Below are positions 9,094 through 17,758 of a stretch of DNA of 64,000 nt, one piece after another (the first letter of the stretch is position 1; the number at the start of each line of letters is the position of its first letter). The translations under genes were made by a program, and so were the position numbers. Below the pieces are notes generated by a model, which saw only the letters and a program-made list of their open reading frames with translations, did not search any database and was not told the origin of the DNA. Source of the DNA: Acidiluteibacter sp963716125 (GTDB lineage Bacteria; Bacteroidota; Bacteroidia; Flavobacteriales_E; Vicingaceae); NCBI GenBank assembly GCA_963716125.1, contig OY970294.1, positions 3,472,001 through 3,536,000 on the forward strand. Reading direction: 5' to 3'.

Positions 9094-10800
9094 GTGCACA
9101 AAATAATCAGAACATTATACCTCATTCCAATTTTGTTGCTTTTCGCATGTGGCAATAATTCCAAAAATGAAAAATTAGAAACTTCAGAGAATAAATTAGC
9201 AGTTTGGATTCCAACTTCTACCTCTGAATTTGATTCTTTAAAGATAAATTCTAACAAAGAATTAATAGCCTTCCAAAAAGGGAAAACCTACTCAGGGAAG
9301 TGGGATATTCTATCGAGTGAATTGATAATTAAAGGTTTTAATAAAACAATTGAGGACACTTTAGGAGAAATTCAAACTGCCAATGCCACTGATAAAACCT
9401 TTTATATCATTGAGAAAGAAGATAATACAATAGAAATATCTTCTGGAGAAATAAGTACTATTTTTAAATTGAAGAATAAGAGTTATCAGATGATTCCATC
9501 AGAAGGTTTCAGTCTAAATTCTCTTTGGAGAGGTGCAGTAGGACTAATTACTTTACTACTTTTAGCTTACGCGTTTAGTACTAATAGGAAAGCTATCTCT
9601 TGGAGTTTGGTCACAAAAGGGCTATTAATGCAAATTATTTTTGCAGTTTTGGTTTTAAAAGTCCCATTCATCGCCAACATTTTTGATATGGTTGGAAATG
9701 CATTTGTCAAAATAATTTCATTTACCAATGAAGGAACAAAATTTCTATTCAGCTCCTTCATTACAGAAAAGATTGAAATCGGATTTATCAATTTTGCAAT
9801 ACAGGTTTTACCGACTATTATTTTCTTTTCCGCTTTAACGAGTCTTTTATATTATTGGGGAATTCTTCAAAAGGTAGTTTATGGATTTGCCTGGGTGATG
9901 AAAAAATTCATGAAACTTTCAGGAGCTGAAAGTCTTGCAGCAGCAGGAAATATTTTTATGGGTCAAACGGAGTCTCCATTACTCGTAAAACCTTACTTAA
10001 GTAAAATGACAGACTCTGAAATTATGTGTTTGATGTCAGGTGGAATGGCAACCATAGCAGGTGGAGTTTTAGCAGCTTACATTGGATTTTTAGGAGGAGA
10101 TGATCCTGTGCAACAGATTTATTTTGCCAAACATCTTTTAGCGGCTTCTGTTATGTCGGCTCCTGCAGCAGTAATAGCAGCAAAAATATTGGTTCCTGAA
10201 ACTGAAAAGATAAATGAAGACATGACCATTAGCCAAGATAAAATTGGTAGTAATGCATTAGAAGCTATTTCTAATGGAACCACAGATGGAATTAAATTGG
10301 CAGTTAATGTTGCAGCTATGCTATTGGTATTTATAGCCTTAATCACAATGGGGAATTATTTACTGAGTGATATTATTGGAAAATATACAGGTTTAAATAA
10401 CATTATAGCAGCAAATACAGCCTATGACGGATTAACCTTTGAATTTATAATTGGATATAGTTTTGCTCCCATCGCTTACTTAATGGGAGTTGCCAAAGAA
10501 GATGCTTTATTAGTGGGACAATTATTAGGAGAAAAAACAATCTTAAATGAATTTGTAGCCTATGTATCATTAGGAAAAATGAAGGCTACTCAACTATTTG
10601 CGGAACAAAAATCAATCACTATGGCGACTTATATTTTATGTGGGTTTGCTAACTTTGCAAGTATAGGAATTCAAATTGGTGGTATAGGTGCCTTGGCACC
10701 TACAAAAAAAGGAATTTTATCTAAACTTGGAGTAAGAGCATTGATTGGTGGTACATTAGCTTCACTTTTTACAGCAGTAATTGTAGGGGTGATTCTTTAA
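9094..10800 (+). CDS. CNT-family nucleoside transporter (NupC-like) with lipoprotein-like N-terminal domain
   Basis: Residues about 145-568 are a concentrative nucleoside transporter: many membrane segments, the family motif region GAESLAAAGNIFMGQTESPL, and the gate/nucleoside domains. These import nucleosides with Na+ or H+. Ahead of it is an unusual 140-residue extension beginning with a signal-like helix and lipobox (LLLFAC, Cys19) and a soluble beta-rich domain (about 30-130). Known CNTs are about 400 residues; this one is 568. The start is GTG at 9094, 6 nt after the upstream stop. The extension is in frame throughout, so it is a genuine fusion in this sequence. Confidence 0.88.
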   Translation: MHKIIRTLYLIPILLLFACGNNSKNEKLETSENKLAVWIPTSTSEFDSLKINSNKELIAFQKGKTYSGKWDILSSELIIKGFNKTIEDTLGEIQTANATDKTFYIIEKEDNTIEISSGEISTIFKLKNKSYQMIPSEGFSLNSLWRGAVGLITLLLLAYAFSTNRKAISWSLVTKGLLMQIIFAVLVLKVPFIANIFDMVGNAFVKIISFTNEGTKFLFSSFITEKIEIGFINFAIQVLPTIIFFSALTSLLYYWGILQKVVYGFAWVMKKFMKLSGAESLAAAGNIFMGQTESPLLVKPYLSKMTDSEIMCLMSGGMATIAGGVLAAYIGFLGGDDPVQQIYFAKHLLAASVMSAPAAVIAAKILVPETEKINEDMTISQDKIGSNALEAISNGTTDGIKLAVNVAAMLLVFIALITMGNYLLSDIIGKYTGLNNIIAANTAYDGLTFEFIIGYSFAPIAYLMGVAKEDALLVGQLLGEKTILNEFVAYVSLGKMKATQLFAEQKSITMATYILCGFANFASIGIQIGGIGALAPTKKGILSKLGVRALIGGTLASLFTAVIVGVIL

Positions 10801-10827
10801 CAAACCGTTGATAACTGAATAGGAATT

Positions 10828-10861
10828 TTTGCTTTTTGTTTAGTTGGTATTCTTAAATTTG
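10828..10861 (+). promoter_or_regulatory. Promoter of thyA
   Basis: TTTG (10828-10831), a 22-nt spacer and TAAATTTG (10854-10861) match the Bacteroidota consensus, 23 nt before the thyA start codon. Confidence 0.6.
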
Positions 10862-10884
10862 GAATGTAGAAAAAATAAAAATCA

Positions 10885-11679
10885 ATGCAACAATACCATC
10901 AACTTTTACAACATATTTTAGATCATGGCACCAAAAAAGAAGATAGAACTGGAACAGGCACTATAAGTGTTTTTGGCTATCAATCTAGATATGATTTATC
11001 TGAAGGGTTTCCTTTAGTAACAACCAAAAAATGCCATTTACGTTCAATTATTCATGAATTATTATGGTTTTTATCTGGCGACACCAACATCAATTATTTA
11101 AAAGAAAATGGTGTTAAAATTTGGGATGAATGGGCAGATGAAGAAGGCAATTTAGGCCCAGTTTATGGCTATCAATGGAGATCGTGGCCAACTGCTGACG
11201 GAAGGCATGTTGATCAAATCAAAAATATCATCCAGCAAATAAAAAATACGCCAGACTCAAGACGAATTATAGTGAGTGCTTGGAATGTAGGTGAAATTGA
11301 GAATATGGCTTTACCTCCTTGTCATGCATTTTTTCAATTTTATGTTGCCGATGGTAAATTGTCTTGTCAGTTGTATCAGCGAAGTGCAGATACTTTTTTA
11401 GGAGTTCCTTTTAATATTGCATCCTATGCCTTATTAACGATGATGGTTGCTCAAGTTTGTGATTTAGAAGTAGGAGATTTTGTGCATACTCTTGGAGATG
11501 CCCATTTATATTCAAATCATATTGAGCAAGCTAATTTACAATTGAGTAGAGAATTAAGACCTTTGCCACAAATGAAAATTAATCCAAATGTGAAAGATTT
11601 ACTCTCCTTCAAATTTGAAGATTTTGAGTTAGTAAATTATGATCCACATCCACATATTAAGGCTGCAGTAGCAGTATAA
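10885..11679 (+). CDS. thyA: Thymidylate synthase
   Basis: Converts dUMP to dTMP with methylene-tetrahydrofolate, giving dihydrofolate. 264 residues, the classic ThyA length. Visible are the N-terminal DRTGTGTISVFGYQ, the catalytic Cys in LPPCHAFFQFYV, and the nucleotide-binding YQRSADTFLGVPFNIASY. folA, which recycles the dihydrofolate, follows 89 nt downstream on the same strand. Confidence 0.98.
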   Translation: MQQYHQLLQHILDHGTKKEDRTGTGTISVFGYQSRYDLSEGFPLVTTKKCHLRSIIHELLWFLSGDTNINYLKENGVKIWDEWADEEGNLGPVYGYQWRSWPTADGRHVDQIKNIIQQIKNTPDSRRIIVSAWNVGEIENMALPPCHAFFQFYVADGKLSCQLYQRSADTFLGVPFNIASYALLTMMVAQVCDLEVGDFVHTLGDAHLYSNHIEQANLQLSRELRPLPQMKINPNVKDLLSFKFEDFELVNYDPHPHIKAAVAV

Positions 11680-11734
11680 TTGAATTTATTTTATACCTCT
11701 TATTCATACTATTCGACCAACTCTGTTTTCTTTC

Positions 11735-11756
11735 AGACTGAGCGGAGTCGAAGTCT
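11735..11756. repeat. Small imperfect palindrome between thyA and folA
   Basis: AGACT...AGTCT ends enclose GAGCGGAGTCGA, giving a 22-bp near-palindrome. Its GC-rich, hairpin-like character differs from the surrounding AT-rich DNA. From memory, similar 'cttcgactccgctcagtct' sequences are dispersed in Bacteroidota genomes; I cannot verify copies outside this window. Confidence 0.55.
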
Positions 11757-11768
11757 AGACAAAAAACT

Positions 11769-12260
11769 ATGATAATATCACTAATAGCAGCAGCAACAGA
11801 AAATAATGTCATCGGAAAAAATGATGATTTACCTTGGAAATTACCTGATGATATGAAATATTTTGTGCAAACCACAAAAGGGCATCATATTTTAACAGGC
11901 AGAAAAAATTTAGGAACTTTCGGAAAATTATTACCGGATAGAACAACTATGGTTTTAACAAGAGATAAAGACTTCACTTTTGAAGGGGCTTTTATTTTTC
12001 ATGAAATAGAAAAAGCTATTGAGTTTGCAAAAAAAAATGACGAAGAAGAATTGATGATTATCGGTGGTGGCGAAATTTATAAACTCGCCTTATCTTATGC
12101 CGATCGCATTTATTTAACTCGTATTCATACTGAATTAGAAGGCGATACTTATTTTCCTGAAATTGATGAAGATGAATGGGATTTAGTTTCTACCAAATTT
12201 CATGATAAAGATGAAAGACATGCTTATGCTTTTACTTATGAGGTTTATGAAAGGGAATAG
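11769..12260 (+). CDS. folA: Dihydrofolate reductase
   Basis: Reduces dihydrofolate to tetrahydrofolate. 163 residues with IISLIAAATENNVIG, the substrate-loop PWKLPDD, TGRKNLGT where the family has GRKT-x-ES, and MIIGGGEIYKLAL, the NADPH-binding GGxxxY motif. Size and gene order (thyA then folA) are standard. Confidence 0.96.
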   Translation: MIISLIAAATENNVIGKNDDLPWKLPDDMKYFVQTTKGHHILTGRKNLGTFGKLLPDRTTMVLTRDKDFTFEGAFIFHEIEKAIEFAKKNDEEELMIIGGGEIYKLALSYADRIYLTRIHTELEGDTYFPEIDEDEWDLVSTKFHDKDERHAYAFTYEVYERE

Positions 12261-12385
12261 AATTAAAGTTTATTATCGGACATCACTGATTTTAAATAAC
12301 TATAATACGGAAGTTATTTGAATTTTTATTTCATACCGAAGCTTCATGATGGGTCAAGCCGAAAGAAAATATATTTTAACTTATT

Positions 12386-12856
12386 CTATTTATCACAAAT
12401 TTTAAAAACCGGAACTTTAGCTTTGTCAGAAAAATCAAGAAGCAATTTACCATCCATCAATATTTGTCCGTTTTCCATAAAATGACCTCTTAATATTAAA
12501 GTATCAAGATCGCCTATTGTTTTTGTATTAATCTGACCCTTTGTTTCTTCAAATTTCAAACTATCTGATGAGTCTTTTTCAATTATTTTTTTATATTCCG
12601 AAACATCACAAAGACTAACATCCAAAATTTCTCCAACCTTAAAATTGTTATTCTCTGTTTTAAAAACCAATAAGATCCCTTTTTTAATTGAATTAATTCT
12701 CTCAAAAGCAATTAAAGAATACACCCCACTAGAAGTTGTATCAATTTCTAGAATTCTAATTTTTTCATCACCCAAAACTTCCTTTGCTATAACCTCATTT
12801 TTAATAGCAGCATAACCTATTAATCCTAACATTAAAATAAAAAACTGTTTTTTCAT
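12386..12856 (-). CDS. Hypothetical secreted protein
   Basis: I recognise no family. 156 residues with a hydrophobic N-terminus (MKKQFFILMLGLIGYAAI) that may be a signal peptide, then a soluble region without clear motifs and two Cys residues (in SLCDVS and KICDK). Its start lies 27 nt past the clpX stop on the same strand, but the clpX terminator lies between them. Confidence 0.65.
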   Translation of the reverse strand: MKKQFFILMLGLIGYAAIKNEVIAKEVLGDEKIRILEIDTTSSGVYSLIAFERINSIKKGILLVFKTENNNFKVGEILDVSLCDVSEYKKIIEKDSSDSLKFEETKGQINTKTIGDLDTLILRGHFMENGQILMDGKLLLDFSDKAKVPVFKICDK

Positions 12857-12867
12857 AAAAAAATTCC

Positions 12868-12898
12868 TAAAAAAAAAGGTAGCTAAGAAGCTACCTTT
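12868..12898 (-). terminator. Terminator overlapping the 3' end of clpX
   Basis: A 10-bp stem AAAGGTAGCT (12875-12884) pairs with AGCTACCTTT (12889-12898), followed on the minus strand by nine or more T residues. The 3' arm of clpX coding sequence, including its TAG stop, forms part of the stem. Confidence 0.85.
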
Positions 12899-14115
12899 AA
12901 TTTTTTCAATATCGATTTGCCAACTTTTTCTTCAGCGTAAGATTTGGTGATTTTTAATTCCTTTTGTTTAGAATCGGAAGGAAATTCAAACATCGCATCC
13001 AATAAAATAGCTTCTACAATTGAGCGCAATCCCCTTGCTCCCAATTTATACTGATCTGCTTTTTCTACAATATAATCTAAAGCAGCAGCTTCAAAAGTAA
13101 TGGCAACACCATCTATATCAAACAATTTAGTAAATTGTTTAACAATTGCATTTTTTGGTTCAGTTAATATTCTTCTCAGTGCTGATACATCTAAAGGATG
13201 TAAATAACTCAATACAGGAATTCTACCAATTAATTCAGGTATAATTCCAAACGTTTTAATATCGTGAGGAGCTACATATTTCAACAATTCATCACCATCG
13301 ATTTCCTCGTCTTCATTTTTATTTTTATAACCAATCGCATTTGTTTTCAAACGCTTTGCAATTATCTTAGTCATACCATCAAAAGCACCGCCACAAATAA
13401 ATAATATGTTTTTTGTATCAATGGCAACCATTTTTTGCTCCGGATGCTTTCTTCCCCCTTGTGGCGGAACATTCACTGTAGCACCTTCCAATAATTTAAG
13501 CAACGCTTGTTGTACACCTTCACCAGAAACATCTCTAGTAATAGATGGATTATCGCTTTTACGAGCAATTTTATCTATTTCATCTATAAAAACAATCCCT
13601 TTTTGAGCTGCCTCCACATTATAATCAGCTGCTTGTAACAATCTAGACAAAATACTTTCTACATCTTCACCTACATAACCTGCTTCAGTAAGCACAGTAG
13701 CATCGGCAATACAAAAAGGAACATTTAATAATTTGGCGATAGTTTTTGCCAAAAGTGTTTTACCAGTGCCAGTTTCACCAACCAACAAAATATTAGATTT
13801 TTCAATCTCTATTTCATCCTTATCTACTGCTTGATCTAATCTTTTATAGTGATTATAAACAGCTACAGACAATACCTTTTTGGCTTCATCCTGACCTATA
13901 ATATAATCATCCAGATAATTCTTAATATCTTTAGGCTTTAGATTTGAATAAGAAGGATTTGCATTTTTCTTTGGTGCTAACTCTTCTTTTACAATTACCT
14001 CAGCTTGAACGATACAATTATCGCAAATATGCCCAGTTAAACCAGCGATTAACACATTGGTATCTTTCTTATCTCTTCCACAAAAAGAACAATGAATATT
14101 TTCTTTGTTTGCCAT
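12883..14115 (-). CDS. clpX: ATP-dependent Clp protease ATP-binding subunit ClpX
   Basis: AAA+ unfoldase that feeds substrates to ClpP. 410 residues: N-terminal zinc-binding domain with CSFCGRD and HICDNC, Walker A GETGTGKT, Walker B GIVFIDEIDK, sensor and pore region, C-terminal small domain. It lies downstream of clpP and tig on the same strand, the widely conserved tig-clpP-clpX order. A separate promoter at 14198-14205 suggests it can be expressed apart from clpP. Confidence 0.98.
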   Translation of the reverse strand: MANKENIHCSFCGRDKKDTNVLIAGLTGHICDNCIVQAEVIVKEELAPKKNANPSYSNLKPKDIKNYLDDYIIGQDEAKKVLSVAVYNHYKRLDQAVDKDEIEIEKSNILLVGETGTGKTLLAKTIAKLLNVPFCIADATVLTEAGYVGEDVESILSRLLQAADYNVEAAQKGIVFIDEIDKIARKSDNPSITRDVSGEGVQQALLKLLEGATVNVPPQGGRKHPEQKMVAIDTKNILFICGGAFDGMTKIIAKRLKTNAIGYKNKNEDEEIDGDELLKYVAPHDIKTFGIIPELIGRIPVLSYLHPLDVSALRRILTEPKNAIVKQFTKLFDIDGVAITFEAAALDYIVEKADQYKLGARGLRSIVEAILLDAMFEFPSDSKQKELKITKSYAEEKVGKSILKKLKVAS

Positions 14116-14197
14116 ATTTTAATTGATATAAATTATACCGATGTAACTTTTAGAAACAGACCAACCCCAAGAATTTTGGTTTGGGGAGAGCCAACTA

Positions 14198-14205
14198 CAA
14201 AGTTA
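14198..14205 (-). promoter_or_regulatory. Candidate -7 element upstream of clpX
   Basis: TAACTTTG on the minus strand, in the clpP-clpX gap, fits TAnnTTTG. A transcript from it would carry a leader of about 75 nt containing a hairpin (CCCCAA/TTGGGG at about 14163-14187). No clear -33 element is seen. Confidence 0.4.
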
Positions 14206-14221
14206 ACTATTATTTTTGAGC

Positions 14222-14884
14222 CTATTTTCTCACTAAAACCTCATCAATCATACCATATTCCTTAGCTTCATCTGCTTTCATCCAATAATCTCTATCAGAA
14301 TCTTTTTCGACTTTCGCATAAGTTTTTCCAGTGTGATGAGCGATAATGTCATACAACTCTTTTTTCATTTTAAGAACTTCTTGCAACGCTATTTCCATAT
14401 CAGAAGCCATTCCTTGCGTGCCTGCCGAAGGTTGGTGAATCATTACTCTTGAATGAGGCAATGCTGTTCTTTTACCAGCTGCTCCTGCACATAAAAGTAC
14501 AGCACCCATTGAAGCTGCCATACCAGTACAAATTGTAGCTACATCAGGAGCAATATATTGCATGGTATCGTAAATACCCAGACCAGCATAAACAGAACCA
14601 CCAGGAGAGTTCAAATAAATTTGAATGTCTTTTTTGCTATCGGCTGATTCCAAGAATAAAAGTTGTGCTTGAATGATATTAGCAACTTGGTCGTTAACAC
14701 CAGTTCCCAAAAAGATAATTCTATCCATCATCAAACGCGAAAAAACATCCATTTGAGCCACGTTCATTTGACGCTCTTCTATAATATAAGGTGTCATCGA
14801 TGCATCGATATAATTATCTAAATGCATACTATTAATACCTTTCCCCTTTACAGCGAATTTTTTAAATTCCTTATTATCAAACAT
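14222..14884 (-). CDS. clpP: ATP-dependent Clp protease proteolytic subunit ClpP
   Basis: Serine protease forming the ClpP barrel used by ClpX. 220 residues with the catalytic Ser in GMAASMGAVLL, the His in RVMIHQPSAG and the Asp-containing DSDRDYWMKA region; all triad regions are present. Sits 21 nt downstream of tig and upstream of clpX. Confidence 0.98.
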   Translation of the reverse strand: MFDNKEFKKFAVKGKGINSMHLDNYIDASMTPYIIEERQMNVAQMDVFSRLMMDRIIFLGTGVNDQVANIIQAQLLFLESADSKKDIQIYLNSPGGSVYAGLGIYDTMQYIAPDVATICTGMAASMGAVLLCAGAAGKRTALPHSRVMIHQPSAGTQGMASDMEIALQEVLKMKKELYDIIAHHTGKTYAKVEKDSDRDYWMKADEAKEYGMIDEVLVRK

Positions 14885-14905
14885 ATAAAATGTATTTAGT
14901 CGTTA

Positions 14906-16258
14906 TTAATTTCTTTTAGCTTCGGCTAATTTAACGAAATCATCATAAGAAACTGCTTTCTCTTTTATGTTAAAAGTAGAATTGTATAATTCTAACATTT
15001 TTTGCTGATACAATTGCTCGTACAATTGTCTTGCTTCGTCTTCATTTTCCAAAACTCTATTTGCAGTATCGGTTAATTCGGCATCTTCCATAAAATTTTG
15101 ACCCATTCCAGCCATTTGCTGTTTTATCAAACCTTTGGTATGCTCCACTACTGCTTCTCTAGTCACTTCTAGATTATTTTCTTTGATGATTTTATTTTCA
15201 ATTAATTGCCATTTTAAACCCAAAGCATATTGATCGTATTCTTTTTCAATTTGCTCTTCAGTAACTGGTTTTTCATTGGCTGTCATTAACCATCTTTTCA
15301 AAAATGCATCAGGTAAGTTAATTTTTGCTTTTTCAATTAACGTATCTTGAACATCTCTGTTGAACAATTGTTCCGTATTATTTTTAAAGCTATTTTCTAA
15401 CTCTTCTTTAATTTTATCTCTAAATTCTTTTTCAGTTTTGATAACATCCTTACCATATAACTTATCAAAAAATTCTTGATTCAAATCTGCTGGCTGCATT
15501 CTGTTAATTTTCTCAACAGTATATTTAAAATCCGTTTTCATTTCAGCAGCTTGCGCCTCTTCAATGCCTAACCATGCAGTAGTGTTTTGTAACGTGCCTA
15601 TTTTTGCAGGATTCAACTCAACACTTTCACCTACTTTAATTCCAGTTAAACTTTTAGATAATTTTTTATCCGTTATTGCTTGAATATTTAAAACAGAACT
15701 ATTAGAAATACCACCTTCTACTACATTTCCTTTATTGTCTAACTCTTCAAATTTACCATAAAGCATATCATCTTCATTGGCTTGATCCACGTTTTCCATT
15801 TTACCGTAACGCTTAGCAATATCGTTAACGTTTTTATCGATTAATTTTTCATCAATTTTTACTTTCAATTTCTCAAACTTTTGCTTGTCTGAAATTTCCA
15901 CTTTAAAATCTGGAGCTATTCCAATTTCATAAGTAAATTCAAAGTCACTTTGATTCTCAAAATCAATTCTATCTTGTTCCTTAGGAATTGGATTTCCAAG
16001 CATATCTATTTTATTCTCAGAAACATATTTATATAGTTCATCAGATAAAATTTTATTGATTTCATCAACCAACACACTAATTCCATACTGTTTTTTGATC
16101 ATTCCCATTGGAACCATACCTTTTCTAAAGCCAGGTATTGCAGCAGTTTTTCTGTAATTTTTTAAAACTGTATCTACTTTTTCTTGGTAATCTGCAGGAC
16201 CCATTTTTACAGTAATCTCTGCATTTAACTGATCAATATCTTTTTTGCTTACTTCCAT
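14906..16258 (-). CDS. tig: Trigger factor
   Basis: Ribosome-associated chaperone acting on nascent chains. 450 residues. The N-terminal ribosome-binding domain carries the GFRKGMVPM signature (GFRxGxxP) near residues 43-51. A poorly conserved central PPIase-like region follows, then the long helical C-terminal domain. As is usual in Bacteroidota the central region diverges from the FKBP consensus. First gene of tig-clpP-clpX. Confidence 0.95.
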   Translation of the reverse strand: MEVSKKDIDQLNAEITVKMGPADYQEKVDTVLKNYRKTAAIPGFRKGMVPMGMIKKQYGISVLVDEINKILSDELYKYVSENKIDMLGNPIPKEQDRIDFENQSDFEFTYEIGIAPDFKVEISDKQKFEKLKVKIDEKLIDKNVNDIAKRYGKMENVDQANEDDMLYGKFEELDNKGNVVEGGISNSSVLNIQAITDKKLSKSLTGIKVGESVELNPAKIGTLQNTTAWLGIEEAQAAEMKTDFKYTVEKINRMQPADLNQEFFDKLYGKDVIKTEKEFRDKIKEELENSFKNNTEQLFNRDVQDTLIEKAKINLPDAFLKRWLMTANEKPVTEEQIEKEYDQYALGLKWQLIENKIIKENNLEVTREAVVEHTKGLIKQQMAGMGQNFMEDAELTDTANRVLENEDEARQLYEQLYQQKMLELYNSTFNIKEKAVSYDDFVKLAEAKRN

Positions 16259-16291
16259 CTTAAAACGAAAAATTAAAAATGTATTAAATTA

Positions 16292-16357
16292 AAAATGGTA
16301 CAAGGCTTTGGTGAATTCCTGCCTGAAGCAAGCACAGCCTTAGCTTTATACCATTTT
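16292..16357 (-). terminator. Hairpin downstream of tRNA-Leu, probable terminator
   Basis: Outer arms AAAATGGTA and TACCATTTT enclose inner AAGGCT/AGCCTT pairing; on the minus strand TTTTTAATTT follows. It lies 6 nt beyond the tRNA 3' end and before tig, so it probably ends the tRNA transcript. Confidence 0.6.
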
Positions 16358-16363
16358 TTGTAG

Positions 16364-16446
16364 TGCGGATGAAGGGACTCGAACCCCCAAGCCTCGCGGC
16401 ACTAGATCCTAAGTCTAGCGTGTCTACCAATTTCACCACATCCGCA
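16364..16446 (-). tRNA. tRNA-Leu (anticodon TAG)
   Basis: On the minus strand an 83-nt class II tRNA: acceptor TGCGGAT pairing with ATCCGCA at the ends, D-arm with AAATTGGTAGAC, anticodon stem CTAGA/TCTAG around loop CTTAGGA (anticodon TAG at 16409-16411), a short variable arm (GTGCCGCGAGGC) and a T-arm GGGGGTTCGAGTCCC. CCA is not encoded. Confidence 0.95.
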
Positions 16447-16494
16447 TTATTTTCAAAAAAACTTATCGTTTAATTGATTAACTCTATCTTTTAA

Positions 16495-16588
16495 CGCTAG
16501 ACTGTCTAGCGTGCCTGCCTGTCGGCAGACAGGTCTACCAATTTCCCACCTTCGCTTAAAGCTTCAGTGGGCAGACACCACATCCGAC
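16495..16588 (-). pseudogene. Broken 5'-half copy of tRNA-Leu carrying two palindromic insertions
   Basis: On the plus strand, blocks 16504-16513, 16534-16545 and 16577-16586 match, in order, contiguous parts of the neighbouring tRNA-Leu gene: acceptor 5' strand, D-arm and 5' half of the anticodon stem. Between them are a 20-nt insert at 16514-16533 (CCTGCCTGTCGGCAGACAGG, a near palindrome) and a 31-nt insert at 16546-16576 with CCCAC/GTGGG ends. The rest of the tRNA is missing; instead the anticodon-stem block is mirrored (CGCTAGAC T GTCTAGCG, 16495-16511). It cannot fold as a tRNA. Confidence 0.8.
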
Positions 16589-16735
16589 AATAAATCTCTT
16601 AAAAAAAACGAGGCTGCAAAGATACCTATTTTAGTTCTAAAATAGTATAGCTAAATAAAAAAAATAATTCTTCCAAAAAATACTTTTTTAGAGGAGATGA
16701 TATGGTTAAATTTGAGCCTATTAATTTTACAAAAG

Positions 16736-17596
16736 ATGATTAAAATAAATCCAAAAGAAGTTACTGTTCCAGTATTACAAAGACATTTACAAACCGCTAT
16801 AGGTCCAAGGCCAATTGCATTTGCAAGTACCGTTGATAAAGATGGCAACCCTAACTTAAGTCCTTTTAGTTTCTTCAATGTTTTTAGTGCTAACCCTCCT
16901 ATTTTGGTTTTTTCACCAGCAAGAAGTGGAAGAACCAATACCACTAAAAATACCTATGACAATGTAAAAGAAGTAGATGAAGTAGTGATTAATATTGTCA
17001 ATTACGACATCGTACATCAAGCATCTCTTTCTAGTTCAGCTTATGATAAAGGTGTGAATGAATTTGTAAAAGCCGGCTTTACTCCTATTGAATCAGAATT
17101 AATAAAGCCTTTTAGAGTTAAAGAATCTCCAGTACAGATGGAATGCAAGGTAAAGCAAGTCATAGAATTAGGCGACCAAGGCGGCGCAGGAAATTTAATT
17201 ATTTGTGAAGTTTTGCTCATGCACATTGATGAAAAAGTATTGGATGCAGAAGGAAATATAGACCAACATAAAATAGATTTAGTAGGTAGAATGGGCGCCA
17301 ATTGGTATGTAAGAGCAAGCCACGATGCACTTTTTGAAGTGGATAAACCTATTACTACTTTAGGAATAGGATTTGACAATATGCCTGAAGCGGTAAAAAA
17401 TAGCGACATTTTAAGTGGTAACGATTTGGGGAAATTAGGTAATGTGGAACAACTACCCAACGAGGAAGCTATTGCAGCTTTTAAAAAGCAAAACAATTTA
17501 CAAGATTTTACTCAAAAAGATTTACATGAAGCTGCCAAGCAATTACTCGACCAAAACGATGTAGAGAACGCTTGGAAAACTTTACTGGCGAAGTAG
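16736..17596 (+). CDS. Flavin reductase family protein (FMN-binding split barrel)
   Basis: Likely NAD(P)H:flavin oxidoreductase-type FMN-binding protein. 286 residues: the split-barrel domain spans about 10-200 with QTAIGPRPIAFASTVDKDG, NLSPFSFFNVFSANPPILVFS and a C-terminal GRMGANWYVRA. The last 50 residues are a helical tail. The start at ATG 16736 is preferred over an upstream ATG at 16697 because family similarity begins at MIKINPKEV. The 3' end (about 17430-17596) is duplicated, with divergence, at 18829-18994. It borders the accessory module region on its core-gene side. Confidence 0.88.
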   Translation: MIKINPKEVTVPVLQRHLQTAIGPRPIAFASTVDKDGNPNLSPFSFFNVFSANPPILVFSPARSGRTNTTKNTYDNVKEVDEVVINIVNYDIVHQASLSSSAYDKGVNEFVKAGFTPIESELIKPFRVKESPVQMECKVKQVIELGDQGGAGNLIICEVLLMHIDEKVLDAEGNIDQHKIDLVGRMGANWYVRASHDALFEVDKPITTLGIGFDNMPEAVKNSDILSGNDLGKLGNVEQLPNEEAIAAFKKQNNLQDFTQKDLHEAAKQLLDQNDVENAWKTLLAK

Positions 17597-17615
17597 AAAT
17601 AAAGTACGTCTATTT

Positions 17616-17700
17616 ATGCGCTACTTTAAATCAGATGAATAGAGAAGAAATTAATAGAATTTATTATATTTAGCAAGAAATATAATACGGATAAGAAGGA
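17616..17700 (+). repeat. Boundary repeat A
   Basis: Begins ATGCGCTACTTTAAATC after the flavin reductase stop and runs through AATAGAATTTATTAT to GGATAAGA, collinear with repeats B and C but the most diverged and carrying a short insertion. It lacks the long palindrome found in B and C. Confidence 0.65.
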
Positions 17701-17758
17701 GTTGAGAGTCATATTCCCTTATTGTAAACAAGCTCGTATAAAGTGATAAAATTATAAA

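Noticed and set aside
14163..14187. CCCCAA/TTGGGG hairpin between clpP and clpX as a terminator
   Set aside because: No T-run follows on the minus strand and it lies downstream of a clpX promoter candidate, so it is more likely a leader hairpin.
17041..17496. 151-codon minus-strand frame in the flavin reductase gene, partly repeated in sequence at 18607-18894
   Set aside because: The resemblance of the two antisense frames is explained by the duplicated flavin reductase 3' end; no independent coding signal.
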